Position numbers and translations under genes: made by a program. From positions 1-11,218 of the forward strand of contig QQUK01000289.1 of assembly GCA_008501655.1 (NCBI GenBank): DNA of 11,218 nucleotides. Direction: 5' to 3'. This DNA is from Calditrichota bacterium. Lineage in GTDB: Bacteria > Zixibacteria > MSB-5A5 > GN15 > FEB-12. Numbering within the stretch: position 1 is the first letter of the stretch; each line of letters begins with the position of its first letter. The notes under the pieces were generated by a model. That model saw only the letters and a program-made list of their open reading frames with translations, did not search any database and had not been told where the DNA came from. Below, one piece after another: positions 1-7,865 of this stretch.

Positions 1-158
1 GCTGATGTGTCGATAAACTCGATGGCATCACGGGTATGGTATGGATATGGCATGAATGTAAATTGAGATATTTTCGGATTCCCGGCATACTTTGTAATTG
101 AATTGACATCATCGATTGTCGGAAAACGGAGGATGACTTTTTTGCCGGTGAGTTTCAT
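1..158 (-). CDS. GNAT-family N-acetyltransferase, RimJ/RimL type (N-terminal part only)
   Basis: Translating the minus strand from the ATG at 158-156 gives 52 residues before the window edge: MKLTGKKVILRFPTIDDVNS and on to an FMPYPYHTRDAIEFID-like end. The pattern 'L-x-G-x-x-V-x-L-R-x-x-T-x-x-D', then 'NPKISQF', then 'P-Y-x-x-x-D-A-x-x-F-I', is the usual opening of RimJ/RimL-like acetyltransferases, which transfer acetyl from acetyl-CoA to an amine (ribosomal protein N-termini, antibiotics or small molecules). The acetyl-CoA binding motif lies outside the window, so the substrate cannot be guessed. The reading frame starts 77 bases after the nhaA stop, beyond a terminator-like hairpin, so it is probably not simply co-transcribed with nhaA. 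The ribosome binding site is poor: a GGAG lies about 17 bases upstream. The family call is fairly firm and the function open. Confidence 0.75.
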   Translation of the reverse strand, partial: MKLTGKKVILRFPTIDDVNSITKYAGNPKISQFTFMPYPYHTRDAIEFIDTS

Positions 159-196
159 ACTGAAAAATATATAAATTCTCCAAGATGTTCAAGGTG

Positions 197-230
197 AAAA
201 AAAGTCCACTTCGACTCCGCTCAGTGTGAC
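197..230 (-). terminator. Intrinsic terminator of nhaA built from a REP-like palindrome
   Basis: Read on the minus strand just after the nhaA stop, GTC(A)CACT pairs with AGTGGAC (plus-strand 223-230 with 204-210, one bulged base at 227), giving a 7-pair stem. It is followed directly by seven T residues (plus-strand A run 197-203). The loop is the core of the REP-like repeat described separately. Stem plus T run is the intrinsic terminator layout, in the right place for nhaA. The stem is not GC-rich, so efficiency is uncertain. Confidence 0.55.
207..226. repeat. REP-like palindrome, copy 1 (CTTCGACTCCGCTCAG core)
   Basis: CACT (207-210) and AGTG (223-226) flank the core CTTCGACTCCGCTCAG (209-224). 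From general experience this core, like the CTTCGACAGGCTCAG variant at 1744, is a very widespread intergenic palindrome of many bacterial genomes, usually at gene ends. Here it sits between the nhaA stop and the acetyltransferase start. Confidence 0.6.
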
Positions 231-235
231 TTCTT

Positions 236-1549
236 TTATCTGTTTTTTGACAAAGAGAAAAACAGCAAAAGAAACCCGGTTACTCCGCTTAAAGCGGAAC
301 CGACTAAAACGCCCATTTTGGCATTTACCAGGAGAGCTCCCTCCATACTCAGTGAAGCTACGAACAGTGACATTGTAAAACCAATACCGGCAAGACATCC
401 GCCGCCAATCAGTGCAAGCCAGTTAGCTCCACCCGGTTTTATACCTAAACCAAATTTGACCAGAATAAGCAAACTCAAAACGATACCAAGCGGTTTACCG
501 ATAAAAAGTGCGGTGATAATCGAAACTGAAAGTGAAGATGAGACAGCGTCCAGTGAGAATGGTACTCCCGCGTTTGCCAGAGCAAATATCGGCATGATGA
601 GAAAAGCAGCCCAGGGATGGATGCCTTTTTCGAGTCGTTCAAGCGGGGAAATAGATTCGGTGGCTGTAAAGGATAAGGCATCAATCGATTCTTTGATTTT
701 AGGTGTCTCCTGTGAAGAATCGGTTTTATTAAGATAATCAATTGTCTCTTTTAATCCGACTTTTAACTTCTCTTTAGAAATAAAGGGGAGTGCAGGGGTT
801 AAAAATCCTAAGACCACACCGGCAATAGTCGGGTGAATTCCGGACTTTAAAGTGGCAAGCCAGACAAATGATCCTGTCAGGATGTATGCCGTCAAACTAC
901 GCACACCAAGTTTATTCATAACTACAATCAGAACAACACCAAGAGCGGCTAAAAACAACGAGAGGAAACTTAAAGCACCGGAATAAAAAACTGCAATAAC
1001 TAAAACAGCTATGATATCATCAACAATCGCCAACGCCAGCAGGAAAACTTTGAGACCCTGGGGGACTCTTTTCCCGAGAATAGCAAGAACCCCGACGACA
1101 AATGCGATATCGGTTGCCATCGGGACCGCCCAGCCTTCCATTCCGGGATTGTCACCGAGTAGAAAGATAAAAATTGCAGCTGGCACAACAGCACCGCCAA
1201 TGGCAGCGACAGCCGGCGAGATCACACGGCGAACCTCACGAAGTTCTCCGGAAACGATTTCCCTTTTAATTTCCAATCCGACCAGAAAGAAAAATATCGT
1301 CATCAAGCCGTCGTTGACCCAGTACCAGAGCGGATAAGACAAACCTGCTTCGCCGATTGATATGTTTAAAAGTGTATTCCAAAAGTCGGAATAAAATTTT
1401 TCATAAGGAGAATTAGCAACGACAATTGCAGCTATGGTGGCAACAAGCAGAACAAGACCGCTGGTAGCTTCGATATGCAGAAAGTGGGTAAGTGGTTTAG
1501 TCAGTTTTTCGATCGGGCGAAGTTTTGGTTCTTTTATATCTTTTGACAT
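236..1549 (-). CDS. nhaA: Na+/H+ antiporter NhaA
   Basis: A 437-residue inner-membrane protein that exchanges cytoplasmic Na+ (or Li+) for external H+, serving sodium and pH homeostasis. Family landmarks are visible: FFFLVGLEIKRE (about 86-97), ATDIAFVVGVLAILG with Asp147 (counterpart of E. coli Asp133), the ion-binding pair Asp177-Asp178 in ALAIVDDIIAV (E. coli Asp163-Asp164), PIFALANAGVPF (about 320-331) and Lys352 in FIGKPLG (E. coli Lys300). It is about 50 residues longer than E. coli NhaA. The extra length is mainly a hydrophilic loop at about 258-310 that includes KETIDYLNKTDSSQETPK; such a loop is usual in NhaA proteins outside the enterobacteria. All catalytic residues are intact. The gene is transcribed away from hutU, with a candidate promoter at 1652-1680 and a terminator just past its stop. 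The call is very secure. Confidence 0.97.
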   Translation of the reverse strand: MSKDIKEPKLRPIEKLTKPLTHFLHIEATSGLVLLVATIAAIVVANSPYEKFYSDFWNTLLNISIGEAGLSYPLWYWVNDGLMTIFFFLVGLEIKREIVSGELREVRRVISPAVAAIGGAVVPAAIFIFLLGDNPGMEGWAVPMATDIAFVVGVLAILGKRVPQGLKVFLLALAIVDDIIAVLVIAVFYSGALSFLSLFLAALGVVLIVVMNKLGVRSLTAYILTGSFVWLATLKSGIHPTIAGVVLGFLTPALPFISKEKLKVGLKETIDYLNKTDSSQETPKIKESIDALSFTATESISPLERLEKGIHPWAAFLIMPIFALANAGVPFSLDAVSSSLSVSIITALFIGKPLGIVLSLLILVKFGLGIKPGGANWLALIGGGCLAGIGFTMSLFVASLSMEGALLVNAKMGVLVGSALSGVTGFLLLFFSLSKNR

Positions 1550-1651
1550 AATAAAATTCTCAATGCTATTTCTGTATTTTTTAATTTCTTTTAACGCTTA
1601 CATGTTTAGTTAGTTCCCGGTATGTTAAAGGGAATAGTTATCTTATAAACT

Positions 1652-1680
1652 AAGATATTGAGATATTGAATTAATCTCAA
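1652..1680 (-). promoter_or_regulatory. Candidate sigma-70-type promoter for nhaA, with overlapping inverted repeat
   Basis: On the minus strand TTGAGA (plus 1680-1675) is followed after exactly 17 bases by TATCTT (plus 1657-1652): 5/6 and 4/6 matches to the -35 and -10 consensus. The start of transcription would fall near 1645, giving a leader of roughly 95 bases. The inverted repeat TTGAGAT (1658-1664) / ATCTCAA (1674-1680) covers the -35 box and spacer, so it could be a regulator site. No T run follows on either strand, so it is not a terminator. Prediction from consensus only. Confidence 0.4.
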
Positions 1681-1695
1681 GCCCAAAAGTCTCAA

Positions 1696-1724
1696 TTGAC
1701 TTGTCCTATAATGCTGATTATATT
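1696..1724 (+). promoter_or_regulatory. Candidate sigma-70-type promoter for hutU
   Basis: TTGACT (1696-1701), a 17-base spacer and TATATT (1719-1724) match the -35/-10 consensus at 5/6 and 5/6 with ideal spacing. Transcription would start near 1731. The leader of about 124 bases would contain both REP-like palindromes and the 15-base palindrome before the ATG at 1855. A TATAAT at 1707-1712 also exists but has no -35 box at a proper distance. Prediction from consensus only. Confidence 0.5.
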
Positions 1725-1740
1725 CCAATTCTTAAGGTGA

Positions 1741-1761
1741 ACCCTTCGACAGGCTCAGGGT
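1741..1761. repeat. REP-like palindrome, copy 2 (CTTCGACAGGCTCAG core)
   Basis: ACCCT (1741-1745) and AGGGT (1757-1761) form a small stem around the core CTTCGACAGGCTCAG (1744-1758). It is the left member of an inverted pair with copy 3, with 29 bases between the two cores. Confidence 0.65.
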
Positions 1762-1783
1762 GACTGATTGTTATAGAATATAT

Positions 1784-1806
1784 CATACTGAGCTTGTCGA
1801 AGTATG
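1784..1806. repeat. REP-like palindrome, copy 3 (inverted relative to copy 2)
   Basis: CATACT (1784-1789) and AGTATG (1801-1806) form a perfect 6-pair stem around CTGAGCTTGTCGAAG (1788-1802). The reverse complement of that core matches copy 2 at 14 of 15 positions. The two copies can therefore fold separately or pair with each other into one longer hairpin (1744-1802) within the predicted hutU leader. Confidence 0.65.
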
Positions 1807-1818
1807 CTCCATATTGTT

Positions 1819-1833
1819 AGCGTTTTAAACGCT
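1819..1833. promoter_or_regulatory. 15-base palindrome upstream of hutU (possible operator)
   Basis: AGCGTTT-T-AAACGCT is a perfect inverted repeat ending nine bases before the hutU Shine-Dalgarno sequence. A related half-site, TTTTAACGCTTA, lies at 1589-1600 in the nhaA leader. It does not resemble the HutC-type operators I know of (TGTATA/TATACA-like cores). It could be a repressor site or an RNA hairpin near the ribosome binding site. Function is unknown. Confidence 0.35.
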
Positions 1834-1854
1834 TAGGTTTGTAAGGAGAACTAA

Positions 1855-3507
<1,653 letters not shown>

Positions 3508-3531
3508 CTTTCCGAATTACCGGAGTTCTAA

Positions 3532-4959
3532 TTGGATTTACAGATAGAAAAAAAGAGATTATCAGCCGAAACGATTTTATATCTTTCGATGATAATCTTT
3601 TTTTTATTGCACTTTTATAAAATTACACTTCCGCCAAACGGGTACCACCATTGGCGTGAATCGGATACGGCAGCAGTTTCTCTGAATTATTATCAGGAGG
3701 ATATGAATTTCCTCCATCCGCGCATCAATCAGCGGGGGGATGGTCCCGGTATCACCGGTTCTGAGTTTCCGATTTATAATTATGCGGGAGCATTGTTGTA
3801 TAAAGTCTTCGGTCCGTCGCATCTGGTACATAGACTACTTTCTCTTCTGGCGGGACTTTTGGGTATATGGTTATTGTATAAAGCTGTCTGGATTCTGACT
3901 AAAGAAAAACTGTTAGGAGCTCTTTCTGCTTTTGCCTTATCATGTTCACCGTTGTATTTTTTCTATTCGTACAAGATTATGCCGGATATCTGGATGCTGA
4001 TGTTTCTTTTGGCATCGGTCTTCTTTTACTTTCGATATCTTGAAAATTATAAAATATCAGATTGGTTGTTATCGGCTTTTTTCTTAATTTTCTCGGCGAC
4101 AATAAAACCATTATCCTTTTCAATCTATCTGCCGTTTTTGGTGCTCACAATTTCAAAGTCTCATGTGAAGATGAAATCATTTATAAAATTTGTTTTGTAT
4201 GGAATCATTACATTTGTCCCAACATTACTTTGGTATCTCTATGCTCGTCATGTAAATGAGATATATCAAACCCCCGGATATTACCTTGGCAATATGCTTG
4301 GTGATTTTTATAAATTTTTAGCAACATCGCAGTTTTATAAAAAACTGTTTTTACAATGGCCGTTTGAAATCTGGATCGGCTGGCCGATGGTTATTTTTTT
4401 TGCCGCCGGGTTGTATCTTTATGTGAAAGAGAAGAGGAAGTTTGCTTATGCAAGCTGGTTGATTGCACCGTACGGAGCTTTTTTGTTTATCAGTTACCAT
4501 TCATCGTCACATGATTACTATACACTTATTGCAACAGTGCCGTTCGCACTTGTTACCGCATATGGTCTCTGGAAAGCTGTACAGACTAAATACGGTAAAC
4601 AGATTTTGATTGCCTGTTTTATTATTGTTCCCCTTCTGACTTTTTTCCGGGTACAGCATCGTATTGCTGATGTCCCTGAATTTGAACCGATGCGAACTGA
4701 TACAGAAAAAATAATTCCGAGGGAATCATTAGTTATGGTCGAAGATGGTACAACCGCAATAAAATTATACCAGCTCAACCGGGTCGGCTGGCCCCTTCGC
4801 GGGGAAATCAAGTATAGTGATGTTCAGAAACTGATTGCAAGAGGCGGGAGATATATCATTTTGGAAAACAAAATTTCTGATTATGATGATTCGTTAGCGT
4901 ATCTGTTTGAGGATGATGCCCGGATGATAGATTCACTCTATTGCTACAAAGCAAAATAA
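3532..4959 (+). CDS. GT-C membrane glycosyltransferase, GT39/PMT-like (TTG start)
   Basis: A 475-residue polytopic membrane protein. Hydrophobic stretches lie at roughly 13-32, 98-120, 128-146, 151-168, 177-204, 216-238, 278-297, 308-322, 331-350 and 357-372, with a soluble C-terminal domain of about 100 residues. The first extracytoplasmic loop carries HHWRESDTA (39-47, Asp45), followed by a charged Gly-rich stretch and TGSEFPIYNYAG (75-86). An acidic residue in this loop is typical of GT-C enzymes, which use polyprenyl-phosphate sugars as donors (PMT, ArnT and related). HDYY (327-330) lies at the periplasmic end of another loop. Likely role: transfer of a sugar to a protein, lipid A or another envelope glycan from the periplasmic side; the substrate is unknown. 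The start is the TTG at 3532, supported by GGAG (3522-3525) six bases upstream; the first internal ATG (codon 20) would cut into the first membrane segment. The gene sits between hutU and hutI, with which it has no known link. Confidence 0.75.
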   Translation: MDLQIEKKRLSAETILYLSMIIFFLLHFYKITLPPNGYHHWRESDTAAVSLNYYQEDMNFLHPRINQRGDGPGITGSEFPIYNYAGALLYKVFGPSHLVHRLLSLLAGLLGIWLLYKAVWILTKEKLLGALSAFALSCSPLYFFYSYKIMPDIWMLMFLLASVFFYFRYLENYKISDWLLSAFFLIFSATIKPLSFSIYLPFLVLTISKSHVKMKSFIKFVLYGIITFVPTLLWYLYARHVNEIYQTPGYYLGNMLGDFYKFLATSQFYKKLFLQWPFEIWIGWPMVIFFAAGLYLYVKEKRKFAYASWLIAPYGAFLFISYHSSSHDYYTLIATVPFALVTAYGLWKAVQTKYGKQILIACFIIVPLLTFFRVQHRIADVPEFEPMRTDTEKIIPRESLVMVEDGTTAIKLYQLNRVGWPLRGEIKYSDVQKLIARGGRYIILENKISDYDDSLAYLFEDDARMIDSLYCYKAK

Positions 4960-5020
4960 TAGTTTGCATTTTTAAGGTGAATATTTATACTTATTCAATA
5001 ATACTAAAGAAAAGAAAAAA

Positions 5021-6307
5021 ATGACACAGGTAAAAAAAGCGACTTTATTGATTAAAAATATCGGGCAACTGATTACTATGGAAGGTCCGGCACCTCGAAT
5101 AGGCAAAGAGATGTCCGAACTGGGGATGATTGAAAACGGCGGGATTGCTGTTGCCGGTGATGAGATTCTCTTTGTCGGTGATTCTGATAAAGTCCAGGGG
5201 AAATCAGAGCTTGCTGAAGGCTGTACCGTTATCGATGCCAAAGGAATGGTCGTCACACCAGGGCTTATCGACCCGCATACGCACCCGGTCTTTTCAAAGA
5301 CAAGAGAAAAAGAATTTGAAATGCGTATTCTCGGTAAATCTTATATGGAGATTGCCAATGCCGGCGGTGGAATCCGGTCATCGGTTCGTGATCTACGCGA
5401 AACCGAATATTCTGTTTTAAAAGAGAAAACAAAAACAAGACTTGACCGATTTCTTGCATACGGTGTGACTACAATTGAAGCAAAATCAGGTTATGGGCTT
5501 TCGACTGAATCGGAGCTTAAACAGCTTGAAATTATCAAAGAGATGAACGAAACCCATCCGCTTGATTTGATACCAACATTTTTAGGAGCTCATGAAACAC
5601 CGGATGAGTATCGTGAAGAAAAAGAAAAGTATATAGATATTCTCATCAATGAGATGATACCAAAAGTAGTCGAAGCAAACCTTGCTGAATTCTCTGATAT
5701 CTTCACTGAGGCAGGTGTGTTTAACGTCGATGAATCAAGACGGATTCAAACGGCTGCTAAAAATGCCGGTTTAAAATTGAAATTCCACGCTGATGAACTC
5801 AATTCAGTCGGAGGCGGGGAACTTGCGGCCGAACTTGGTGCAATCTCAGCCGACCATCTGGTTTATATCTCAGACCAGGGAATCAAAGATATGGCAAAAG
5901 CAAAAACGGTGGCTGTTTTGTTACCGGGGACGACATTCTCCCTTGCCGGTAAGCAGTATGCTCCGGCACGCAAAATGATTGAGGAAGGGGTTGTTGTTGC
6001 TTTATCGACGGACTGCAATCCCGGTTCGAGCTATTCGGAGTCTTTGCCGTTTATAATTTCACTCGCTGCTTTGCAGATGAAACTGACTGCAGCCGAGGCA
6101 TTATCAGCTGTAACGGTCAATGCCGCTGCTGCTGTTGACCGGATTGGTAAAATCGGACAGCTCTGCCCGGGTATGAAAGCTGATATTACAATCTGGAATA
6201 TCAATAATTATCAGGAGATTCCTTATCATTACGGGGTGAATTTAGTCTCCAAAGTTGTTAAAAACGGCAAATTGGTCAAACAGAACTATATTGAAACCAA
6301 AAACTGA
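5021..6307 (+). CDS. hutI: Imidazolonepropionase
   Basis: A 428-residue cytoplasmic metallo-hydrolase of the amidohydrolase superfamily. It opens the ring of 4-imidazolone-5-propionate to give N-formimino-L-glutamate, the step after HutU. The metal-binding HxH is His86 and His88 in GLIDPHTHPVF (81-91). Further landmarks are GGGIRSSV (115-122), EAKSGYGLSTESELKQL (153-169), His191 in LGAHETP, His256 with Glu259 in KFHADELNSVGGGELAAELG, His279 in SADHL and the metal ligand Asp331 in STDCNPGSS (329-337). Length is slightly above the usual 400-415 because the N-terminal beta-sandwich contains an insert around residues 21-40. The ribosome binding site is only a purine-rich run (AAAGAAAAGAAAAAA) directly ahead of the ATG. 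No terminator separates it from the upstream genes; the lipoprotein gene begins 37 bases after its stop. The call is very secure. Confidence 0.97.
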   Translation: MTQVKKATLLIKNIGQLITMEGPAPRIGKEMSELGMIENGGIAVAGDEILFVGDSDKVQGKSELAEGCTVIDAKGMVVTPGLIDPHTHPVFSKTREKEFEMRILGKSYMEIANAGGGIRSSVRDLRETEYSVLKEKTKTRLDRFLAYGVTTIEAKSGYGLSTESELKQLEIIKEMNETHPLDLIPTFLGAHETPDEYREEKEKYIDILINEMIPKVVEANLAEFSDIFTEAGVFNVDESRRIQTAAKNAGLKLKFHADELNSVGGGELAAELGAISADHLVYISDQGIKDMAKAKTVAVLLPGTTFSLAGKQYAPARKMIEEGVVVALSTDCNPGSSYSESLPFIISLAALQMKLTAAEALSAVTVNAAAAVDRIGKIGQLCPGMKADITIWNINNYQEIPYHYGVNLVSKVVKNGKLVKQNYIETKN

Positions 6308-6344
6308 ATGGAACGAAACATAGTTTTTACAGTTTAAGAAATAT

Positions 6345-6830
6345 ATGAAACTATCCGTTTTAATTTTCTTCTCATCACTAATTATCTTCGCCGGTTGTTC
6401 GGTTTATACGTTTAATCCGAAAGGGAAATCAGCCTATTCATCAATTGGCGTAGATAGATTTGGTAATCGAACCGGGGAGTATGGTCTTGAGGACAGAATG
6501 ACCGACCAGATAATCGATGCATTGATCGCTGACGGTTCGATGGATGTTGTACCGGTTGAAAATGCTCAAGTTCGTCTTGAAGGAACTTTAACCAGATACG
6601 AAAGAAGTCCCTATAATCCTGATCAGAATGATCAGGTCACCCAGTATGCGGTGACGATGCATTTTGAGATTATGCTGGTCAATTCTGCCACAGATTCAAC
6701 AATCTGGGTGGAGAATATCAATAAGCTTGGTGTTTATAATGTAGAAGATGAGACTGAAGATGTCGGTCAGCTTGATGCAATCGATCAGCTTGTTGAATAT
6801 ATCTTAAATAAAACGACCAAAAGCTGGTAA
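6345..6830 (+). CDS. lptE: LptE-like outer-membrane lipoprotein
   Basis: A 161-residue predicted lipoprotein: a hydrophobic N-terminus (residues 4-17) ends in FAGC, with Cys18 as the lipidated residue. The mature part follows the LptE pattern: Cys-x-x-Tyr-x-Phe right after the lipid anchor, SIGVDRFGNRTGEYGLEDRM (33-52), a helix with 'TDQIIDALIADG', then 'ENAQVRLEGTLTRYERSPY', strands with alternating polar and apolar residues, 'TIWVENINKLGVY' and a C-terminal helix. In known organisms LptE plugs the LptD barrel and helps insert lipopolysaccharide in the outer membrane. lptD is not nearby, and family members outside the Proteobacteria are weakly conserved, so a related DUF-type lipoprotein is possible. 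It lies 37 bases after hutI, with a weak ribosome binding site. Its stop codon overlaps an imperfect hairpin (6826-6849) without a T run. Confidence 0.65.
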   Translation: MKLSVLIFFSSLIIFAGCSVYTFNPKGKSAYSSIGVDRFGNRTGEYGLEDRMTDQIIDALIADGSMDVVPVENAQVRLEGTLTRYERSPYNPDQNDQVTQYAVTMHFEIMLVNSATDSTIWVENINKLGVYNVEDETEDVGQLDAIDQLVEYILNKTTKSW

Positions 6831-6844
6831 ATAGTTACTCTATT

Positions 6845-6889
6845 TTACCGTTATATATAATTGACAGAGACTTTCATTACCGTTATGTT
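6845..6889 (+). promoter_or_regulatory. Candidate promoter of the PorV-like gene bracketed by a 10-base direct repeat
   Basis: TTGACA (6861-6866, perfect -35), a 17-base spacer and TATGTT (6884-6889, 4/6 -10) form a good sigma-70-like promoter. Transcription would start near 6896, about 20 bases before the ATG at 6915. The ten bases TTACCGTTAT occur exactly twice, at 6845-6854 and 6877-6886. The two copies are 32 bases apart, about three helical turns. The second overlaps the -10 box and the first lies just upstream of the -35, a layout expected for a pair of regulator sites on one face of the DNA. No protein is identified. Confidence 0.5.
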
Positions 6890-6914
6890 CAGATAACAAT
6901 AAATAGGATACCGA

Positions 6915-7862
6915 ATGTATACTTTAAAGTACAGACTGATACTTACCTTATTTTTATTTACCGCCTTTTTTGCAGCCGATGTATCTGCTGTGAGTTCTAA
7001 TGTCGGGACTTCATCGTTTCCCTTTTTAAAGATTAATATTTCAGCCCGCGCGGTAGCTATGGGCGGTGCTTTTACCGGTCTTGCTGATGATGAATCAGCT
7101 CTTTATTATAACCCTGCCGGTATCGCTTCTTTTGAACAGAAGAGGTATATCTTAGGGTATCATAATTATTTTTATGATATGCAAAATGGTTTTGTCGGGA
7201 TTATTAAACCAGCCGGTAATTCAAATGTCTATGGCTTATATATCGGATATCTGAATTATGGTACTTTTACAGAAACCGAGGAAAACACCGGTAATGTTCT
7301 TGGTGATTTTTCCGGTGGAGATTTGGTTTTTGCTTTTTCGTTTGCTCATAAGAAATCGCATCAATTGAGTTTCGGCGGAACGGCAAAATTTATTTATGAA
7401 AAAATACAGGATTATTCTGCTACCGGAGCAGCTGTTGATTTGGGAATAAAATATATTTCTGACCGGGGGAAATTTGGTGCCGGTTTGACTATTCAGAACC
7501 TTGGTGCCCAGCTTTCAGCTCTCGGTGAAGAGAAAGATAAGCTCCCTACAGCCATTCGAGGCGGTGTATCATACAAACCGAAAGGGTTGTTTATGACTCT
7601 GGTTTCGGATGTTGTACTGCCGTTCGATAATGATCCTTATATAGCATTAGGTACGGATTACCATAAGTTTAAACCGCTCTTTTTACGTCTTGGCTGGAAC
7701 AGTTTCGGTTCAAATTACCGAACAGCTGAGTCTGAGGACAGTTGGGCTGGTCTTTCATTTGGAGCCGGTTTTGAATTTAGAAATATGCAGCTATCCTATT
7801 CGTTTAGCCCGGAGGCTGATTTGGGAGAAAGTCACAGGATAACTATAACCGGAGAGTTATAA
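6915..7862 (+). CDS. PorV/PorQ-family outer-membrane beta-barrel protein
   Basis: A 315-residue protein with a Sec signal peptide (hydrophobic residues 8-22, likely cleavage after about residue 25, VSA). The hallmark of the PorV/PorQ/UPF0164 group follows at once: ISARAVAMGGAFTGLADDES (42-61), then LYYNPAGIASF (63-73). The rest is a run of amphipathic strands with aromatic girdles typical of a FadL-like barrel, ending in RITITGEL. In Bacteroidota PorV serves type IX secretion as a shuttle for cargo proteins; in other phyla relatives of this family are numerous and mostly uncharacterised. No other type IX component or C-terminal sorting-domain cargo is seen here, so I would not assign that role. 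The ribosome binding site is a modest AGGA seven bases before the ATG. The gene has its own candidate promoter and is closely followed by two lipoprotein genes. Confidence 0.85.
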   Translation: MYTLKYRLILTLFLFTAFFAADVSAVSSNVGTSSFPFLKINISARAVAMGGAFTGLADDESALYYNPAGIASFEQKRYILGYHNYFYDMQNGFVGIIKPAGNSNVYGLYIGYLNYGTFTETEENTGNVLGDFSGGDLVFAFSFAHKKSHQLSFGGTAKFIYEKIQDYSATGAAVDLGIKYISDRGKFGAGLTIQNLGAQLSALGEEKDKLPTAIRGGVSYKPKGLFMTLVSDVVLPFDNDPYIALGTDYHKFKPLFLRLGWNSFGSNYRTAESEDSWAGLSFGAGFEFRNMQLSYSFSPEADLGESHRITITGEL

Positions 7863-7865
7863 GAT

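Larger units (their letters stand above)
1550..1854. other. Divergent intergenic region between nhaA and hutU
   Basis: This 305-base gap contains no convincing gene. It holds a minus-strand promoter candidate (1652-1680), a plus-strand promoter candidate (1696-1724), two REP-like palindromes in inverted orientation (1741-1806), a 15-base palindrome (1819-1833) and the hutU ribosome binding site AAGGAGA (1842-1848). The sequence TTTTAACGCTTA at 1589-1600 resembles one arm of the palindrome at 1819-1833. Confidence 0.7.

Noticed and set aside
318..737. Open frame of 139 codons on the plus strand inside nhaA
   Set aside because: Antisense shadow of a well-conserved gene; no ribosome binding site, signal or recognisable domain.
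1658..1680. Terminator between nhaA and hutU
   Set aside because: The inverted repeat lacks a T run on both strands and lies between divergent genes, where no terminator is needed; kept only as a possible operator over the nhaA promoter.
1707..1712. TATAAT as the -10 of the hutU promoter
   Set aside because: No -35 box at 15-19 bases upstream; TTGACT lies only 5 bases away. TATATT at 1719-1724 fits better with the 17-base spacer.
6826..6849. Terminator after the LptE-like gene
   Set aside because: GGTAAATAG and CTATTTTACC pair with one bulge, but the stem is AT-rich and no T run follows. It also overlaps the stop codon and one copy of the direct repeat.
6915..7862. Type IX secretion shuttle PorV
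   Set aside because: Family hallmarks are present, but no other secretion component, sorting-domain cargo or cognate partner is in the window, and the family is much wider than type IX secretion.
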